DNA of 64,000 nt from positions 39,686-103,685 of the forward strand of contig DXKH01000137.1 of the NCBI GenBank assembly GCA_019415335.1. Direction: 5' to 3'. Below, one piece after another: positions 50,818-61,855 of the stretch (the first letter of the stretch is position 1; every line of letters starts with the position of its first letter). The notes beneath the pieces were generated by a model. It was not told the origin of the DNA. It searched no databases and saw only the letters and a program-made list of their open reading frames with translations. Position numbers and translations under genes: made by a program. The stretch comes from Citrobacter sp. GTDB lineage: Bacteria > Pseudomonadota > Gammaproteobacteria > Enterobacterales > Enterobacteriaceae.

Positions 50818-52140
50818 CTATTCGGTAATGCGACGATAGACCGTTGGTGTGCTTTCAGGCGCTTTATCGTCAAGGATAATTGCCGCTTTGACAGCTTTCG
50901 CCGCTTCCTGCCAGCTGGCTTCATCTTTCGCGTGGATCACCGCCAGCGGACGTTGGTCGTCTACGCTGTCACCCAGACGGGCCATATCGGTAAAGCCGAC
51001 GCTGTAATCAATGGTATCCGACGCCTGGCGACGACCGCCGCCCATCGACACCACCGCCATGCCCAGCGCGCGGGTGTCCATCGCGCTGACGAACCCTTCA
51101 CTATCAGCATAAACCGCTTTGCTGAGCATTGCCGTCGGCAGGTATTTCGCGTAGTTCTCCACGAAGTCGGTCGGGCCTTTTTGGGCCGCAACCATACGCC
51201 CAAAGACGTCCGCCGCTTTTCCGTTATCCAGCACCGCCTGCAATTTCGCACGCGCTTCAGCGTCGTCTTTCGCCAGGTTGCCGGAGATCAGCATTTCAAC
51301 ACACAGCGCCATCGTCACGTCGAACAGGCGTGGGTTGCGGTATTCACCGGTCAGGAACTGTACCGCTTCGCGCACTTCCACCGCGTTGCCTGCGCTGGAT
51401 GCGAGCACCTGGTTCATGTCGGTCAACAGCGCGGTTGTCCGCACACCCGCACCGTTTGCCACACCAACGATCGCTTCCGCCAGTGCTTCAGAGAGCTCAT
51501 AGGTTGGCATAAACGCGCCGCTGCCGACTTTCACATCCATCACCAGCGCATCCAGCCCTTCAGCCAGTTTTTTCGCCAGAATGGAGCCAGTGATAAGCGG
51601 AATGGAATCCACCGTCGCGGTGATATCGCGGGTGGCATAAAAACGTTTGTCCGCCGGTGCGAGCGAGCTGGTTTGCCCGATGATCGCCACACCCACGTCC
51701 TTAATGATTTCGCGGAAACGGTTGTCGTCCGGGAAGATATCAAATCCCGGGATCGCTTCCAGTTTGTCGAGCGTACCGCCGGTATGACCCAGTCCGCGAC
51801 CGGAGATCATCGGAATGTAGCCGCCACAGGCCGCGACCATTGGGCCAAGCATCAGCGACGTCACGTCTCCCACGCCGCCGGTGGAGTGTTTATCCACGAT
51901 CGGGCCGTTCAGATTCAGGCTCTTCCAGTCCAGGACGGTTCCTGAATCCCGCATTGCCATCGTCAGCGAAACGCGTTCTGGCATCGTCATATCGTGGAAG
52001 AAAATGGTCATCGCCAGGGCGGCGATCTGCCCTTCCGAGACAGTGTTGTCACGAATACCGTTGATAAAGAAACGAATTTCTTCATCACTCAACGCATGAC
52101 CATCACGTTTTTTACGAATAATTTCTTGTGCGAGAAACAC
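50818..52140 (-). CDS. deoA: DeoA, thymidine phosphorylase
   Basis: Converts thymidine and phosphate to thymine and deoxyribose-1-phosphate. The 440-residue length matches E. coli. The family signature ([20 protein letters not shown]) is near residue 113, and the phosphate-site motif KHSTGGVGD near residue 84. About 180 bases, mostly repeat copy 2, separate it from deoC, more than in a compact operon. Confidence 0.97.
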   Translation of the reverse strand: MFLAQEIIRKKRDGHALSDEEIRFFINGIRDNTVSEGQIAALAMTIFFHDMTMPERVSLTMAMRDSGTVLDWKSLNLNGPIVDKHSTGGVGDVTSLMLGPMVAACGGYIPMISGRGLGHTGGTLDKLEAIPGFDIFPDDNRFREIIKDVGVAIIGQTSSLAPADKRFYATRDITATVDSIPLITGSILAKKLAEGLDALVMDVKVGSGAFMPTYELSEALAEAIVGVANGAGVRTTALLTDMNQVLASSAGNAVEVREAVQFLTGEYRNPRLFDVTMALCVEMLISGNLAKDDAEARAKLQAVLDNGKAADVFGRMVAAQKGPTDFVENYAKYLPTAMLSKAVYADSEGFVSAMDTRALGMAVVSMGGGRRQASDTIDYSVGFTDMARLGDSVDDQRPLAVIHAKDEASWQEAAKAVKAAIILDDKAPESTPTVYRRITE

Positions 52141-52194
52141 GGTAACCCCCGATAAGCCAGGTTAAATGCAGCGGAAAACCCACTGCAATGATTG

Positions 52195-52322
52195 ATTACT
52201 CTAAATAATTCGAGTCGCAGGAAGGCGGCAAGGGAGCTCATCCCCAGGAGCTTACGACAGTAAGTGACTGGGGTGAGGGAGTGCAGCTAACGCACCTGCG
52301 GCTTGAAGTATGACGAGTAATT
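52195..52322. repeat. Palindromic repeat, copy 2 (deoC-deoA gap)
   Basis: An imperfect palindrome of about 128 bases with ends ATTACTC and GAGTAAT, an inner stem TTCGAGTCGCAGG/CCTGCGGCTTGAA, and a central hairpin around CCCCAGGAGCTTAC and GTAAGTGACTGGGG. The terminal TAAT includes part of the deoC stop codon (52323-52321). Same family as copy 1. Confidence 0.85.
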
Positions 52323-53100
52323 AGTAGCTGCTTGCGCTCTTGCCGTCACCATGACCCAGCGCTTTCAGCAGGCTTGCCAGCAGACTGGATGCCCCAAAGC
52401 GGTAGTGACGGGAATCCGCCCAGTCAGCGCCGAACAGTTCGTCAGCGATAGCAAGGAACTGCTGAGCATCTTCTGCGCTACGCACGCCGCCTGCGGGTTT
52501 GAAACCTACTGTTTTGGACACGCCCATATCGCGGATCACTTCCATCATGATGCGTGCACTTTCCGGCGTGGCGTTTACGGGTACTTTACCGGTAGAGGTT
52601 TTAATGAAATCCGCACCTGCTTTGATAGAGATTTCAGAGGCTTTACGAATAAGCTGCTCTTCTTTCAGCTCACCGGTTTCGATGATCACTTTCAGCAGCA
52701 CGTTTGCCGCCGCGCACGCGTCTTTACAGGCTTTAACCAGATCGAAGCCGACCTGTTCGTTACCGGCGATCAGCGCGCGGTACGGGAAGACCACGTCCAC
52801 TTCATCCGCCCCGTAGGCAATCGCCGCACGGGTTTCCGCCAGCGCGATCTCAATGTCGTCGTTGCCGTGCGGGAAGTTGGTCACCGTTGCAATACGGATA
52901 TCCGGGGTGCCCTGCTCTTTCAGCGTTTTACGTGCAATCGGAATAAAACGCGGATAGATGCAGACTGCAGCGGTGTTGCCGACCGGGGTTTTCGCCTGAT
53001 GACACAGCGCGATCACTTTTTCATTGGTGTCGTCGTCATTCAGGGTGGTCAGATCCATCAGTTTCAGTGCGCGCAGGCTGCTTGCAGTTAAATCGCTCAT
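52321..53100 (-). CDS. deoC: DeoC, deoxyribose-phosphate aldolase
   Basis: Splits deoxyribose-5-phosphate into glyceraldehyde-3-phosphate and acetaldehyde. The 259-residue length matches E. coli. The Schiff-base lysine is in [10 protein letters not shown] (Lys167), and the second active-site lysine in [10 protein letters not shown] (Lys201). The start at 53100 is the family start. First gene of deoCABD, with its promoter region just upstream. Its stop codon coincides with the end of repeat copy 2. Confidence 0.97.
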   Translation of the reverse strand: MSDLTASSLRALKLMDLTTLNDDDTNEKVIALCHQAKTPVGNTAAVCIYPRFIPIARKTLKEQGTPDIRIATVTNFPHGNDDIEIALAETRAAIAYGADEVDVVFPYRALIAGNEQVGFDLVKACKDACAAANVLLKVIIETGELKEEQLIRKASEISIKAGADFIKTSTGKVPVNATPESARIMMEVIRDMGVSKTVGFKPAGGVRSAEDAQQFLAIADELFGADWADSRHYRFGASSLLASLLKALGHGDGKSASSY

Positions 53101-53147
53101 AACATTCTCCAACGGCGTCGCCGTATAAAATTCTCACCTTGCGAGTC

Positions 53148-53163
53148 TGTTAGTATTCTAACA
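53148..53163 (-). promoter_or_regulatory. DeoR operator overlapping the deo promoter -10
   Basis: On the - strand this reads TGTTAGAATACTAACA, identical to the 16-bp E. coli DeoR palindrome. Its TAGAAT (53160-53155) is at the right place to be the -10 of the CRP-controlled promoter, with a start near 53148. Confidence 0.92.
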
Positions 53164-53180
53164 TCCACTCGCCATTACAC

Positions 53181-53249
53181 TTCGATATACATCACAGTTA
53201 ATGAAAACTACGTACAAATTTGCATTACTGTAATGAGATCAACTTCAAA
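53181..53249 (-). promoter_or_regulatory. CRP/CytR region of the deo promoter
   Basis: On the - strand, TGTGATGTATATCGAA (53196-53181) matches CRP site 1, and TTTGAAGTTGATCTCA (53249-53234) matches CRP site 2. Their centres are 53 bases apart, equal to the -40.5 and -93.5 spacing of E. coli deoP2, where CytR binds between the two CRP dimers. Confidence 0.85.
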
Positions 53250-53361
53250 CAATAGCCCTTTTATGTCGATTTCTTCTCCACTCAGCCGCATCAGGATCAA
53301 AGTGCCGGTAGCACATCTTTCTACAATGGCGTTATGATCTTCGGCCTGGAAAGGAATTACG

Positions 53362-54912
53362 ATGCCTACGACCCATGAAACCGCGCTGCAACAACGTTGC
53401 CAGCAAATCGTCACCAGTTCACTCCTCAGTCCGGAACAGAAACGCCATTTTCTTGCGCTGGAAGCAGAGAACAACCTGCCTTACCCTTCACTGCCCGCCG
53501 GGGCGCGCCAGGCGCTGGACGACGGGGTTATCTGCGATATGTTCGAAGGTCACGCGCCGTATAAACCGCGCTATGTGCTTCCCGATTACGCGCGTTTTCT
53601 GGCCAACGGTTCAGCCTGGCTGGAACTGGAAGGGGCGAAAGATCTGGACGATGCACTGTCCCTGCTGACCATTCTGTATCACCACGTGCCTTCCGTCACA
53701 TCGATGCCGGTTTACCTGGGGCAACTGGATACGCTGTTGCAACCGTATGTGAAAATTCTAACACAAGAAGCGATCGATATTCGAATAAAACGTTTCTGGC
53801 GTTATCTCGACAGAACGCTGCCTGACGCTTTTATGCACGCCAACATTGGCCCGGCCGATACCCCCATTACCCGGGCTATTTTACGCGCCGACGCAGAGTT
53901 AAAGCAGGTTGCGCCTAATCTAACATTCATCTATGACCCGGAAATCACCCCCGATGATCTGCTGCTGGACGTGGCGAAAAACATCTGTGAATGCAGCAAG
54001 CCGCATATTTCCAACGGACCGGTAAATGATAAAATTTTCACAAAAGGTCGCTATGGTATCGTCAGCTGTTACAACTCTCTGCCGCTTGCCGGCGGCGGCA
54101 GCACGCTGGTTCGTCTCAATCTGAAAGCCATTGCCGAGCGCAGCACTTCTGTCTATGACTTCTTTAGCCGCACGCTGCCGTACTACTGTCAGCAGCAAAT
54201 TGCCATCATCGATGCGCGATGTGAGTTCCTCTATGAGAAATCACATTTCTTTGAGAATAGCTTCCTGGTGCAGGAAGGTCTGATCGATCCACAACGTTTT
54301 GTGCCGATGTTCGGTATGTATGGCCTGGCGGAGGCAGTCAATCTGTTGTGCGAAAAAGCGGGTATGAATGCGCGTTACGGCAAAGAGGAGACGGCGAACG
54401 ATCTGGGCTATCGCATCAGCGCCCAGCTTGCGGATTTTGTCGAAAATACGCCGGTGAAATACGGCTGGCAGCAGCGTGCCATGCTGCACGCCCAGTCGGG
54501 GATCAGTTCAGATATTGGCACTACGCCGGGCGCCCGTTTGCCCTATGGCGATGAACCGGATCCGATCACCCACCTGCAAACCGTCGCACCGCATCACGCG
54601 CATTATCAGTCCGGTATCAGCGACATTCTGACGCTTGATGAGACCATCAAGCGTAACCCGCAGGCGCTGGTGCAACTCTGTCTGGGCGCGTTCAAAGCGG
54701 GAATGCGCGAGTTTACCGCCAACGTCAGCGGCAACGATCTGGTCCGCGTCACCGGGTACATGGTGCGCCTGTCGGATCTGGAAAAATACCGCGCTGAAGG
54801 CTCGCGAACCAACACCACCTGGCTGGGGGAAGAGGCCGCACGCAATACGCATATTCTGGAACGCCAACCTCGTGTCGTCAGTCATGAACAGCAGATGCGC
54901 TTCAGTAAGTAA
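53362..54912 (+). CDS. yjjI: YjjI, glycyl radical enzyme of unknown substrate
   Basis: A 516-residue protein of the DUF3029 family. The likely glycyl radical is Gly465 in RVTGYMV, 51 residues from the C-terminus as in other glycyl radical enzymes. Cys236 in GIVSCYNSL is a candidate thiyl-radical cysteine. It is oxygen-sensitive by family. The activase YjjW follows with a 29-base overlap. It is divergent from deoC, with a 261-base gap. The substrate is not known; the deo neighbourhood hints at nucleoside or deoxyribose breakdown under anaerobic conditions, but that is only inference. Confidence 0.93.
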   Translation: MPTTHETALQQRCQQIVTSSLLSPEQKRHFLALEAENNLPYPSLPAGARQALDDGVICDMFEGHAPYKPRYVLPDYARFLANGSAWLELEGAKDLDDALSLLTILYHHVPSVTSMPVYLGQLDTLLQPYVKILTQEAIDIRIKRFWRYLDRTLPDAFMHANIGPADTPITRAILRADAELKQVAPNLTFIYDPEITPDDLLLDVAKNICECSKPHISNGPVNDKIFTKGRYGIVSCYNSLPLAGGGSTLVRLNLKAIAERSTSVYDFFSRTLPYYCQQQIAIIDARCEFLYEKSHFFENSFLVQEGLIDPQRFVPMFGMYGLAEAVNLLCEKAGMNARYGKEETANDLGYRISAQLADFVENTPVKYGWQQRAMLHAQSGISSDIGTTPGARLPYGDEPDPITHLQTVAPHHAHYQSGISDILTLDETIKRNPQALVQLCLGAFKAGMREFTANVSGNDLVRVTGYMVRLSDLEKYRAEGSRTNTTWLGEEAARNTHILERQPRVVSHEQQMRFSK

Positions 54913-55747
54913 GGTTATACCGTTCTCCTGTGTAGACGGGCCGGGCAGTCGTCTGGCCCTGTTTCTGCAAGGGTGCAATCTGCGCTGTAAGAATTGCCAC
55001 AACCCGTGGACGATGGGGCGCTGCAACGACTGCGGCGAATGCGTCCCGCAGTGCCCGCATCAGGCGCTGAGTTTCAGTGACGGGAATGTTGTCTGGCATG
55101 CCGAGGTCTGCGAACAGTGTGATACCTGTTTGCAGATGTGCCCGCAGCAGGCGACACCGATGGCGCAGACGATGAGCGTTGACGAGGTGTTGCGCCAGAT
55201 CCGCAAAGCGTCATTGTTCGTTGAGGGGATCACGGTCAGCGGTGGCGAAGCCACGACGCAGTTGCCTTTCGTTGTGGATTTGTTTACGGCTATTAAGGCC
55301 GATCCGCAGCTCCAGCCGCTGACCTGTCTGGTCGACAGCAATGGATTGTTGAGCGAAACCGGCTGGGAGAAATTACTGCCAGTTTGCGATGGCGTGATGC
55401 TCGATCTCAAAGCCTGGGATAGCGTGCGCCACATTGCGCTCACCGGTCGGGATAACGCGCAGATCAAGCGTAGCATTACGCTGCTGGCGCAACGGGGAAA
55501 ACTGGCGGAACTGCGTCTGCTGGTCATTCCAGGACAGGTGGATTATTTGCAGCACATTGATTCACTCGCCGCGTTCATCGGACAACTGGGAAATGTCCCG
55601 CTACGGCTGAATGCCTTTCACGCACACGGCGTGTACGGCGAGGCGAAAAACTGGCCGAGTGCGACGCCACAAGAGGTGGAGACGCTGGCGAAGGCATTAC
55701 GGGAACGCGGAGTGACTGAGCTTATCTTCCCTGCGTTATATCTCTAG
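54884..55747 (+). CDS. yjjW: YjjW, glycyl radical enzyme activase (radical SAM)
   Basis: Makes the glycyl radical on YjjI using S-adenosylmethionine. The 287-residue length matches E. coli. The radical SAM cysteines are in CNLRCKNC near residue 27, and an inserted two-cluster ferredoxin domain ([12 protein letters not shown] and [12 protein letters not shown]) covers about residues 44-85. The start at 54884 overlaps the yjjI end by 29 bases. Its TAG stop shares the palindrome CTAG with the convergent yjjV stop. Confidence 0.94.
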   Translation: MNSRCASVSKVIPFSCVDGPGSRLALFLQGCNLRCKNCHNPWTMGRCNDCGECVPQCPHQALSFSDGNVVWHAEVCEQCDTCLQMCPQQATPMAQTMSVDEVLRQIRKASLFVEGITVSGGEATTQLPFVVDLFTAIKADPQLQPLTCLVDSNGLLSETGWEKLLPVCDGVMLDLKAWDSVRHIALTGRDNAQIKRSITLLAQRGKLAELRLLVIPGQVDYLQHIDSLAAFIGQLGNVPLRLNAFHAHGVYGEAKNWPSATPQEVETLAKALRERGVTELIFPALYL

Positions 55748-56526
55748 TCGTTCAGAGTAAATAAGGTCGTCGTATTGCGATACAGCGCCTCAGCGATCGC
55801 CTCTGCGGGCTCCGGGCGCAATTCGCATAACACGTCGAACACTCTCGCCGCCTGCTCCGGACGATTTGGCTGACCCTGAAAACCATTCAGCGGCATATCC
55901 GGCGCATCGGTCTCCAGCAGCAGCGCCTCCAGCGGCAGTTGCGTCATCACATCGCGGGTTTTACTGGCGCGCGGATAGGTAATCGTCCCACCCACCCCGA
56001 TTTTATAGCCCAGTCGCACAAAACGCTCTGCCTGTTGCAGGCTGCCTGAGAAACCGTGCACCACACCGGTACGCGGCAAATTCTGACGTTTAAGATGCAT
56101 CGCCAGCGTGTCATGCGTGCGCCGGGAATGCAGGATCACCGGCAAATCATAGCGTTTTGCTAACCGCAACTGTGCTTCCAGAAACCGCTCCTGCTTCGCG
56201 AACTGTGGATCGTCGCGATACCGATCCAGACCTACCTCACCAATGGCGATCACTTTTGTTGGGCGCGTCTCCAGTACCTGTTGCAGACGCGCAAGATCCT
56301 CATCGGTATGTTGCTCGATCACAATGGGATGCAGCCCCAGCGCGGCATACAGCGGGGAAAAACGTTCCGCCAGCGCCCACACACGGGCAAAGTTTTCCGC
56401 AGCAGTGGCCGGAATGATGATCTTCTCAATGCCTGCCTCCCCCGCGAGTTGCAGGCTGTGGGTTTCATCCCCGGTAAAAGGCGGAAAGTCAAAGTGACAG
56501 TGGGTATCGATAAAGCGAAAACTCAC
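55744..56526 (-). CDS. yjjV: YjjV, TatD-family metal-dependent hydrolase
   Basis: A 260-residue TatD-type DNase-like barrel. Metal ligands are visible in DTHCHFDF at the N-terminus, [11 protein letters not shown] (Glu, about residue 98), ILHSRRTHD and HGFSGS, and the late Asp is in LLETDAPDM. The biological substrate is unknown. Its start overlaps the yjjU 3' end by 4 bases, so the two are coupled. Confidence 0.94.
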   Translation of the reverse strand: MSFRFIDTHCHFDFPPFTGDETHSLQLAGEAGIEKIIIPATAAENFARVWALAERFSPLYAALGLHPIVIEQHTDEDLARLQQVLETRPTKVIAIGEVGLDRYRDDPQFAKQERFLEAQLRLAKRYDLPVILHSRRTHDTLAMHLKRQNLPRTGVVHGFSGSLQQAERFVRLGYKIGVGGTITYPRASKTRDVMTQLPLEALLLETDAPDMPLNGFQGQPNRPEQAARVFDVLCELRPEPAEAIAEALYRNTTTLFTLND

Positions 56527-57632
56527 GCCAGATCCTCATTGCTGAATGTCGTATCGTTAGCCTGCGGCGCATTGCTCACCGCCGCCGCATGGGCATCGTT
56601 AGCGACTGGCGCCGGCGGAACCACCACCGACGTCGGCGTGACGACCTGCGGCAGGTGGCGCGATAGCGGTGGCTCTGCTGCCAACAGTTTTCCCACGGTC
56701 GCCAGGAAGTAGCGTCCGCACAGTCGCCCAATTTTATAGTCTTCCCGCAGCGCCGGAATACGGCTCCCCAGCGCCATACTTTTAAGCGGCTTCGGCGGAT
56801 AGATTTCAAAGATCTTCAGCTTGCCCGGCGGTTTTTCAATGAATCGCTGAATTTCCGTATAGCTGGCTTCGTGGTGCTGAACCAAATTGACCAGCGGTTG
56901 CAGGCTGCTTTCGCCCAGCCAGCGCTCCATCCGCTTGAACCACTGCGGGGTGTAATACATTTGCGAAGGCACAGTCCGAATCACCACCAGCGTTTTCGCC
57001 CCCTGCTTCACGGCCTCCCGCACCGGAATCGCATCGCTGATCCCACCATCGAGATAATTGATCCCCTCCAGCGATACGCCGCTACGATAGAACCCCGGGA
57101 TCGCGCTGGACGCCCGGATCAGATCGAGCCAGTTTTGCGTATTGGGAGAGAAATAGTTCGGCGTGTAGTCATCCCCCCGACAGGCGCACATGTAAAACGA
57201 TTTCCCTGTTTCTAACAGGCGCGAGGCGGTATCCATCTGTAACGGCATCTGGCTGGCCGTGGACTCCACCAGCCAGTCGAGATCGATCAGATTCCCGCCG
57301 CGCACAAAGCGTACCGGGTCAAAGAATTCCCGTCTGGTGGTATAGCGCATGATAACTTTGCGCCCATAGCCGGGCTGGTTGCACAAATAGGCCGACAGAT
57401 TTTGCGCCCCCGCAGAGGTGCCGTAATAGAGATCGAACGGATTAAACTGCGCGCGCATGAACTCGTCCAGCACACCTGCGGTAAAGATGCCACGCTGCCC
57501 GCCGCCCTCGCAGACCAACGCCAGGCGACCCGGTTTAAACCTTCTTAATGACAACGGCGCAATATTGCCAAGCGTGACGGGTATACGCTGCCCCACCTCT
57601 GCCTTCCTGTTTCTGATGACGTAATGTGCCAA
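56523..57632 (-). CDS. yjjU: YjjU, patatin-like phospholipase family protein
   Basis: A 369-residue predicted lipid hydrolase, about 12 residues longer than E. coli YjjU as I recall it, with a Pro/Ala/Val-rich variable C-terminal tail. The patatin oxyanion loop is GGGQRGIF near residue 44, the serine nucleophile is in YGTSAGAQNLS (about Ser73), and the catalytic Asp is in LDGGISDAIP (about residue 195). No experimental role is known to me. It overlaps yjjV by 4 bases. Confidence 0.92.
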   Translation of the reverse strand: MAHYVIRNRKAEVGQRIPVTLGNIAPLSLRRFKPGRLALVCEGGGQRGIFTAGVLDEFMRAQFNPFDLYYGTSAGAQNLSAYLCNQPGYGRKVIMRYTTRREFFDPVRFVRGGNLIDLDWLVESTASQMPLQMDTASRLLETGKSFYMCACRGDDYTPNYFSPNTQNWLDLIRASSAIPGFYRSGVSLEGINYLDGGISDAIPVREAVKQGAKTLVVIRTVPSQMYYTPQWFKRMERWLGESSLQPLVNLVQHHEASYTEIQRFIEKPPGKLKIFEIYPPKPLKSMALGSRIPALREDYKIGRLCGRYFLATVGKLLAAEPPLSRHLPQVVTPTSVVVPPAPVANDAHAAAVSNAPQANDTTFSNEDLA

Positions 57633-57665
57633 AATAACGCAAATAGGCGGCGGCTAAAACCGAAA

Positions 57666-57688
57666 AAGCCAGTCCACTGGACTGGCTT
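57666..57688 (-). terminator. ytjA terminator
   Basis: AAGCCAGTCC (57666-57675) and GGACTGGCTT (57679-57688) form a perfect 10-bp stem with loop ACT, followed on the - strand by TTTTCGGTTTT. Confidence 0.85.
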
Positions 57689-57717
57689 GACAGCAAAATC
57701 GTTGTACGCTCTACGCG

Positions 57718-57879
57718 CTAGGGCCGCTTACGCCCTGTAAACAGGCTGACCAGGAAGAGAATAATCCCGACGACGAAGACAATTTTCGCCGCACCCGCTG
57801 CCGTACCGGCCAGTCCACCAAATCCCAGAGCGGCGGCAATTAACGCGATAACCAGAAATATAATGCCCCAACGAAACAT
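57718..57879 (-). CDS. ytjA: YtjA, 53-residue UPF0391 membrane protein
   Basis: A small hydrophobic protein with two membrane helices (about residues 3-22 and 30-48) and a basic tail GRKRP. The start at 57879 ([13 protein letters not shown]) gives the known family length and follows AGGAGAA; the longer open frame does not fit. Function is unknown; family members are often stress-induced. It lies downstream of osmY on the same strand. Confidence 0.93.
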   Translation of the reverse strand: MFRWGIIFLVIALIAAALGFGGLAGTAAGAAKIVFVVGIILFLVSLFTGRKRP

Positions 57880-58004
57880 ACGCTTCTCCTTTACCATAGT
57901 TAATGTCGACCGCTTGATATGAGCGCTCAGGCCGCTCATTCACGCTATTGTTTGTGTAGTGCTCATGACGTCCTCCGACCCAGGCCGGAGGAGAAAACGA
58001 AGAC

Positions 58005-58622
58005 TTACTGCGCTTTCAGATCGTTTTTGACGCTTTTTACGCCATCAACGGCTTTCGCGATGCTCTCAGCGCGCTCGATTTGCGCCTGAGAATCGACGGT
58101 GCCGGAAAGTTGGACTACACCATCGGTGGTTTCAACTTTCACTTTGCGGGAAGGAACGATGTCATCCGCCAGCAGTTTCGCTTTGATCTCGCTGGTCGTT
58201 GCCGTATCGCCGGCATAGCCTTTCACGGAGTCTGATTTGCTGTCGCGAACGTGGAGTTTGTCGCTAACGGAGGTCACGCCTTCAACGCCTTTCGCCACGT
58301 TCACCGCCGCTTCCGCCTGCGCCTGGCTTTCGACGAAGCCGCTCAGCGTCACCACTTTCTGCTCGGTTTTGACGGAAATATCGGTGCTCTTAATGCTTTC
58401 ATGATCCACCAGTGCCGCTTTCACTTTCGCGGTAATGGCGCTGTCATCCATGAAATTACCGACTTTATTCATAGAGCTATCGACTTTCTGCCCTGCGCTT
58501 TCTACACCGGATTGCGCTTTATCCATTGTGGTGTTTTCTGCATACGCAGAACCCGTTGCCACAGCGGAGGTCAACATCACGGCCAGCAGAGTTTTAGAAA
58601 TCTTCAGTCTTGTCATAGTCAT
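58005..58622 (-). CDS. osmY: OsmY, periplasmic osmotically inducible chaperone (two BON domains)
   Basis: A 205-residue precursor with a signal peptide ending at SAYA. A linker (about residues 29-55) differs from E. coli and is 4 residues longer. Two BON domains follow (about 58-125 and 137-205). E. coli OsmY is sigma-S-dependent and acts as a periplasmic chaperone for membrane proteins. The start at 58622 ([13 protein letters not shown]) is chosen because it opens the signal peptide. A long leader region lies upstream. Confidence 0.95.
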   Translation of the reverse strand: MTMTRLKISKTLLAVMLTSAVATGSAYAENTTMDKAQSGVESAGQKVDSSMNKVGNFMDDSAITAKVKAALVDHESIKSTDISVKTEQKVVTLSGFVESQAQAEAAVNVAKGVEGVTSVSDKLHVRDSKSDSVKGYAGDTATTSEIKAKLLADDIVPSRKVKVETTDGVVQLSGTVDSQAQIERAESIAKAVDGVKSVKNDLKAQ

Positions 58623-59000
58623 CGATTTATTCCTGTATGGTTTGCTCATAATTTGAGCTCAGGCAACATAAGGTTGCATTGCTGAATGTGGTGAAAAATT
58701 CACCCAGCTCAGAAGTCAATGGCAGCGGTCACAATCACAAACGGAAAAGGTGATGATGATGCGCTGACAGATGCCTCTCTGAGTCAGTTATTAATATCGT
58801 GACTACATCAGACATTAGCTTTAAGCACTTAGATTCACGAGTTGAACGGTATTTAAAGCCAATGTTTATGTCATCACTTTGTTAAATATAGATCACAATT
58901 TTGAAAAAGCGCGGCGGATTGCGCAAAAAAGAGGCAGTCATAAGCAAAACAGAGGGATTTAAGAACATTCCGCAAGGGGCTAATAAGGCAGGAAAAGTCG
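58623..59000. other. osmY-prfC gap, no gene seen
   Basis: About 380 bases, AT-rich in the middle (58780-58900), with no open frame that resembles a gene. It should hold the osmY sigma-S promoter and long leader on the - strand; I cannot point to the exact boxes. Confidence 0.5.
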
Positions 59001-59026
59001 CAGGGCGCAGCGGCTGCCGCGCCCTG
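59001..59026 (-). terminator. prfC terminator
   Basis: CAGGGCGC (59001-59008) and GCGCCCTG (59019-59026) form the stem, with CGACTTTTCC following on the - strand. It lies 9 bases past the prfC stop. Confidence 0.85.
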
Positions 59027-59034
59027 TAGGGGGA

Positions 59035-60624
59035 TTAGTGTTCGCGCGTCTTGCGGAACTGAACGTCAGGATAACGCTCTTGCGTCAGATTCAGGTTCAC
59101 CATCGTCGGGGCGATGTAGGTCAGGTTATCGCCGCCATCCAGCGCCAGCTGAACTTCGTTCTTACGCTTAAACTCTTCGAATTTCTTCGCATCAGCGCAT
59201 TCTACCCAGCGTGCCGTCGCCACGTTGACAGACTCATAAATGGCCTCAACGTTGTACTCACTCTTCAGACGGGCAACGACCACGTCAAACTGCAGCACAC
59301 CGACCGCGCCCACAATCAGATCGTTATTGGCGATCGGACGGAACACCTGTACCGCACCTTCTTCGGAAAGCTGTACCAGCCCCTTCAGCAACTGTTTCTG
59401 CTTCAGCGGATCTTTCAGGCGAATACGACGGAACAGTTCCGGTGCGAAGTTCGGAATACCAGTGAACTTCATCATTTCGCCCTGGGTGAAGGTATCGCCA
59501 ATCTGGATAGTACCGTGGTTGTGCAGACCGAGAATATCGCCCGGGTAAGCCTCTTCCACATGCGAACGGTCACCGGCCATAAAGGTCAGCGCGTCAGAGA
59601 TCACCACATCTTTGCCGATACGAACCTGACGCATCTTCATGCCTTTTTCGTACTTGCCGGAGACGACGCGCATAAATGCCACGCGGTCACGGTGTTTCGG
59701 ATCCATGTTGGCCTGAATTTTAAAGACGAAGCCGGTGAATTTCTCTTCTTCTGCTTCCACCACGCGCGTATCGGTCTTGCGCGGCATTGGCGCAGGCGCC
59801 CACTCCACCAGACCATCGAGCATATGGTCAACGCCGAAGTTACCCAGCGCAGTACCAAAGAAGACCGGGGTAATTTCGCCCGCCAGGAACAGCTCTTTAT
59901 CAAACTCGTTAGAGGCCCCCTTCACCAGTTCCAGCTCGTCGCGCAACTGCTGCGCCAGATCGTCGCCAACGGCCGCGTCGAGATCCGGGTTATCCAGACC
60001 TTTAACAATACGCACTTCCTGGATGGTATGGCCTTTACCCGTCTGATACAGGTAGGTTTCATCTTTATAGAGGTGATAAACGCCTTTGAACAGCTTGCCA
60101 CAGCCAATTGGCCAGGTGATCGGCGCACAGCCGATTTTCAGCTCGTTCTCGACTTCGTCCAGCAACTCCATCGGATCACGGATGTCGCGGTCGAGTTTGT
60201 TCATAAAGGTCAGGATCGGCGTATCGCGCAGACGGGTAACTTCCATCAGCTTACGTGTACGATCCTCGACGCCTTTCGCGGCGTCGATCACCATCAGACA
60301 GCAGTCCACTGCCGTCAGAGTACGATAGGTATCTTCGGAGAAGTCTTCGTGCCCCGGGGTGTCCAGCAGGTTAACCAGACAGTTGTGATACGGAAACTGC
60401 ATGACAGAGGTGGTAATGGAGATCCCACGCTGCTTTTCCATTTCCATCCAGTCCGATTTCGCATGCTGGCTGGAACCACGGCCTTTTACCGTACCGGCAG
60501 TCTGGATCGCCTGTCCGAACAGCAACACCTTCTCAGTGATGGTCGTTTTACCGGCATCCGGGTGAGAAATAATGGCAAAAGTGCGGCGCTTGGCCACCTC
60601 CTGCAAATAAGGAGACAACGTCAT
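59035..60624 (-). CDS. prfC: PrfC, peptide chain release factor 3
   Basis: GTPase that recycles RF1 and RF2 from the ribosome. The 529-residue length matches E. coli. G motifs are visible: [13 protein letters not shown] (P-loop, about residues 20-27), DTPGHEDF (G3) and NKLDRD (G4). EF-G-like domains follow. prfB, one of its partners, is also in this window. Confidence 0.97.
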   Translation of the reverse strand: MTLSPYLQEVAKRRTFAIISHPDAGKTTITEKVLLFGQAIQTAGTVKGRGSSQHAKSDWMEMEKQRGISITTSVMQFPYHNCLVNLLDTPGHEDFSEDTYRTLTAVDCCLMVIDAAKGVEDRTRKLMEVTRLRDTPILTFMNKLDRDIRDPMELLDEVENELKIGCAPITWPIGCGKLFKGVYHLYKDETYLYQTGKGHTIQEVRIVKGLDNPDLDAAVGDDLAQQLRDELELVKGASNEFDKELFLAGEITPVFFGTALGNFGVDHMLDGLVEWAPAPMPRKTDTRVVEAEEEKFTGFVFKIQANMDPKHRDRVAFMRVVSGKYEKGMKMRQVRIGKDVVISDALTFMAGDRSHVEEAYPGDILGLHNHGTIQIGDTFTQGEMMKFTGIPNFAPELFRRIRLKDPLKQKQLLKGLVQLSEEGAVQVFRPIANNDLIVGAVGVLQFDVVVARLKSEYNVEAIYESVNVATARWVECADAKKFEEFKRKNEVQLALDGGDNLTYIAPTMVNLNLTQERYPDVQFRKTREH

Positions 60625-60716
60625 AGTTCATTCTTCTTGAGTAAACGCGGCATCGCACCGCGCATGTTGAATACGAAAAATTGCGGCTATTTTACCCATC
60701 AGCGGGGGGGAGGCAA

Positions 60717-61394
60717 TCAGTGTTTACACAGGAGTTGCTCCAGTTCGTGTAATGACGATACGGTCCAGGTCGGCTCGATGCCTTCCGGCTGCTCGCGATG
60801 ATGCGCATTAAGCCAGCAGGTAGAAAGCCCGGCGTTGATGCCGCCGAGAATATCGGACGCGGCGGTATCCCCTACCATCAGCACCCGATCGCGATCGGGA
60901 TTGCCCGCCTGCGCCAGGGCGTAATCAAAAATCTTCGGATCCGGCTTCGCCACACCCACTTCTTCGGAAATGACCAGCAAATCAAAGTAGTCCCGTAGTC
61001 CCGTGCGCTCCAGGCGGATCTGCTGTAACGAGGTGAAGCCGTTGGTAATAATGCCCATTTTGGCTTTGCCGCGAATCGCATTGAGCAGTGAAACCGCCCC
61101 CGGCAATGGCGCACAAATTTCGGCCATCGCATTCATGAAAGCCTCGTTAAGCGAGCCCGGCTCAACCTTTAACCGTTCTGCCCAGCTCTGGAAGCGGGCA
61201 TGCTGAAGTTGTAATGAAGTGATCGCACCGTTCTGATAATCCACCCACAGCGGTTTATTCACGGCCTGGTAGTCCTGAAAATCTTCAGCGGTAAAGGTGA
61301 TGCTGTAGTCGAGAAACATCCGCTGTAAGCCAGTAAACGAGTCAAACGTGAACAGCGTTTCGTCGGCATCAAAGAAAATCCAGTCCCACTTCAT
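60717..61394 (-). CDS. yjjG: YjjG, HAD-family nucleoside 5'-monophosphate phosphatase
   Basis: Hydrolyses dUMP, dTMP, UMP and some non-canonical nucleotides, protecting against pyrimidine analogues in E. coli. The 225-residue length matches. The nucleophile motif FFDADETLF holds Asp9 and Asp11, and the late motif is [12 protein letters not shown]. The start at 61394 is the second of two tandem ATGs and fits the family start ([10 protein letters not shown]). It lies in the holD-rimI-yjjG run. Confidence 0.95.
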   Translation of the reverse strand: MKWDWIFFDADETLFTFDSFTGLQRMFLDYSITFTAEDFQDYQAVNKPLWVDYQNGAITSLQLQHARFQSWAERLKVEPGSLNEAFMNAMAEICAPLPGAVSLLNAIRGKAKMGIITNGFTSLQQIRLERTGLRDYFDLLVISEEVGVAKPDPKIFDYALAQAGNPDRDRVLMVGDTAASDILGGINAGLSTCWLNAHHREQPEGIEPTWTVSSLHELEQLLCKH

Positions 61395-61408
61395 CATTAC
61401 ACCTTCTT

Positions 61409-61855
61409 TTACATACTGATTGGCAGTGCCATTATGATGGCGTCCTCACGACCGTCAGCGGTCGGATAATAATTGCGGCGAATCGTTGCCTCGTTAAAGC
61501 CTAAGCTTTCGTACAGCGCGATGGCGGCAACGTTGGAAGCGCGAACCTCTAGCCACAGCGTCAGGACGCCGCGTTTTTCTAACTCATCAATGAGATGTTC
61601 CAGCAGCGCTTTCCCTAATCCCCGGCGCTGAAAATCGGGATCAACGGCAATGTTGAACAGGGTAGCTTCATCCAGCACCACCTGCGTAATGGCAAACGCC
61701 GCCATTCTCCCCTCTACCGTCAATTGATAGTTGAGATAACGCTCCCCATGATTACTGGCAAAAGTGTGTTCACTCCAGGGAAACGCATGGGCGCGCTTTT
61801 CAATCTGAAACGCGGCGGGTAAATCACTCTGATTGAGGGAAGAAATCGTGTTCAT
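61409..61855 (-). CDS. rimI: RimI, ribosomal protein bS18 N-alpha-acetyltransferase
   Basis: GNAT-family enzyme that acetylates the N-terminus of ribosomal protein S18. The 148-residue length matches E. coli, with the start at 61855 ([13 protein letters not shown]). The acetyl-CoA motif is [18 protein letters not shown] (about residues 71-88). The 5' end overlaps holD by 32 bases in another frame. Confidence 0.96.
   Translation of the reverse strand: MNTISSLNQSDLPAAFQIEKRAHAFPWSEHTFASNHGERYLNYQLTVEGRMAAFAITQVVLDEATLFNIAVDPDFQRRGLGKALLEHLIDELEKRGVLTLWLEVRASNVAAIALYESLGFNEATIRRNYYPTADGREDAIIMALPISM

Noticed and set aside
59038..60801. Very long open frame opposite prfC (587 codons), and similar ones opposite lysS, pepP and serB
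   Set aside because: They mirror strongly conserved genes; the translations are rich in His, Arg and Gln with no domain motifs and no ribosome binding site. They reflect codon bias of the true strand.
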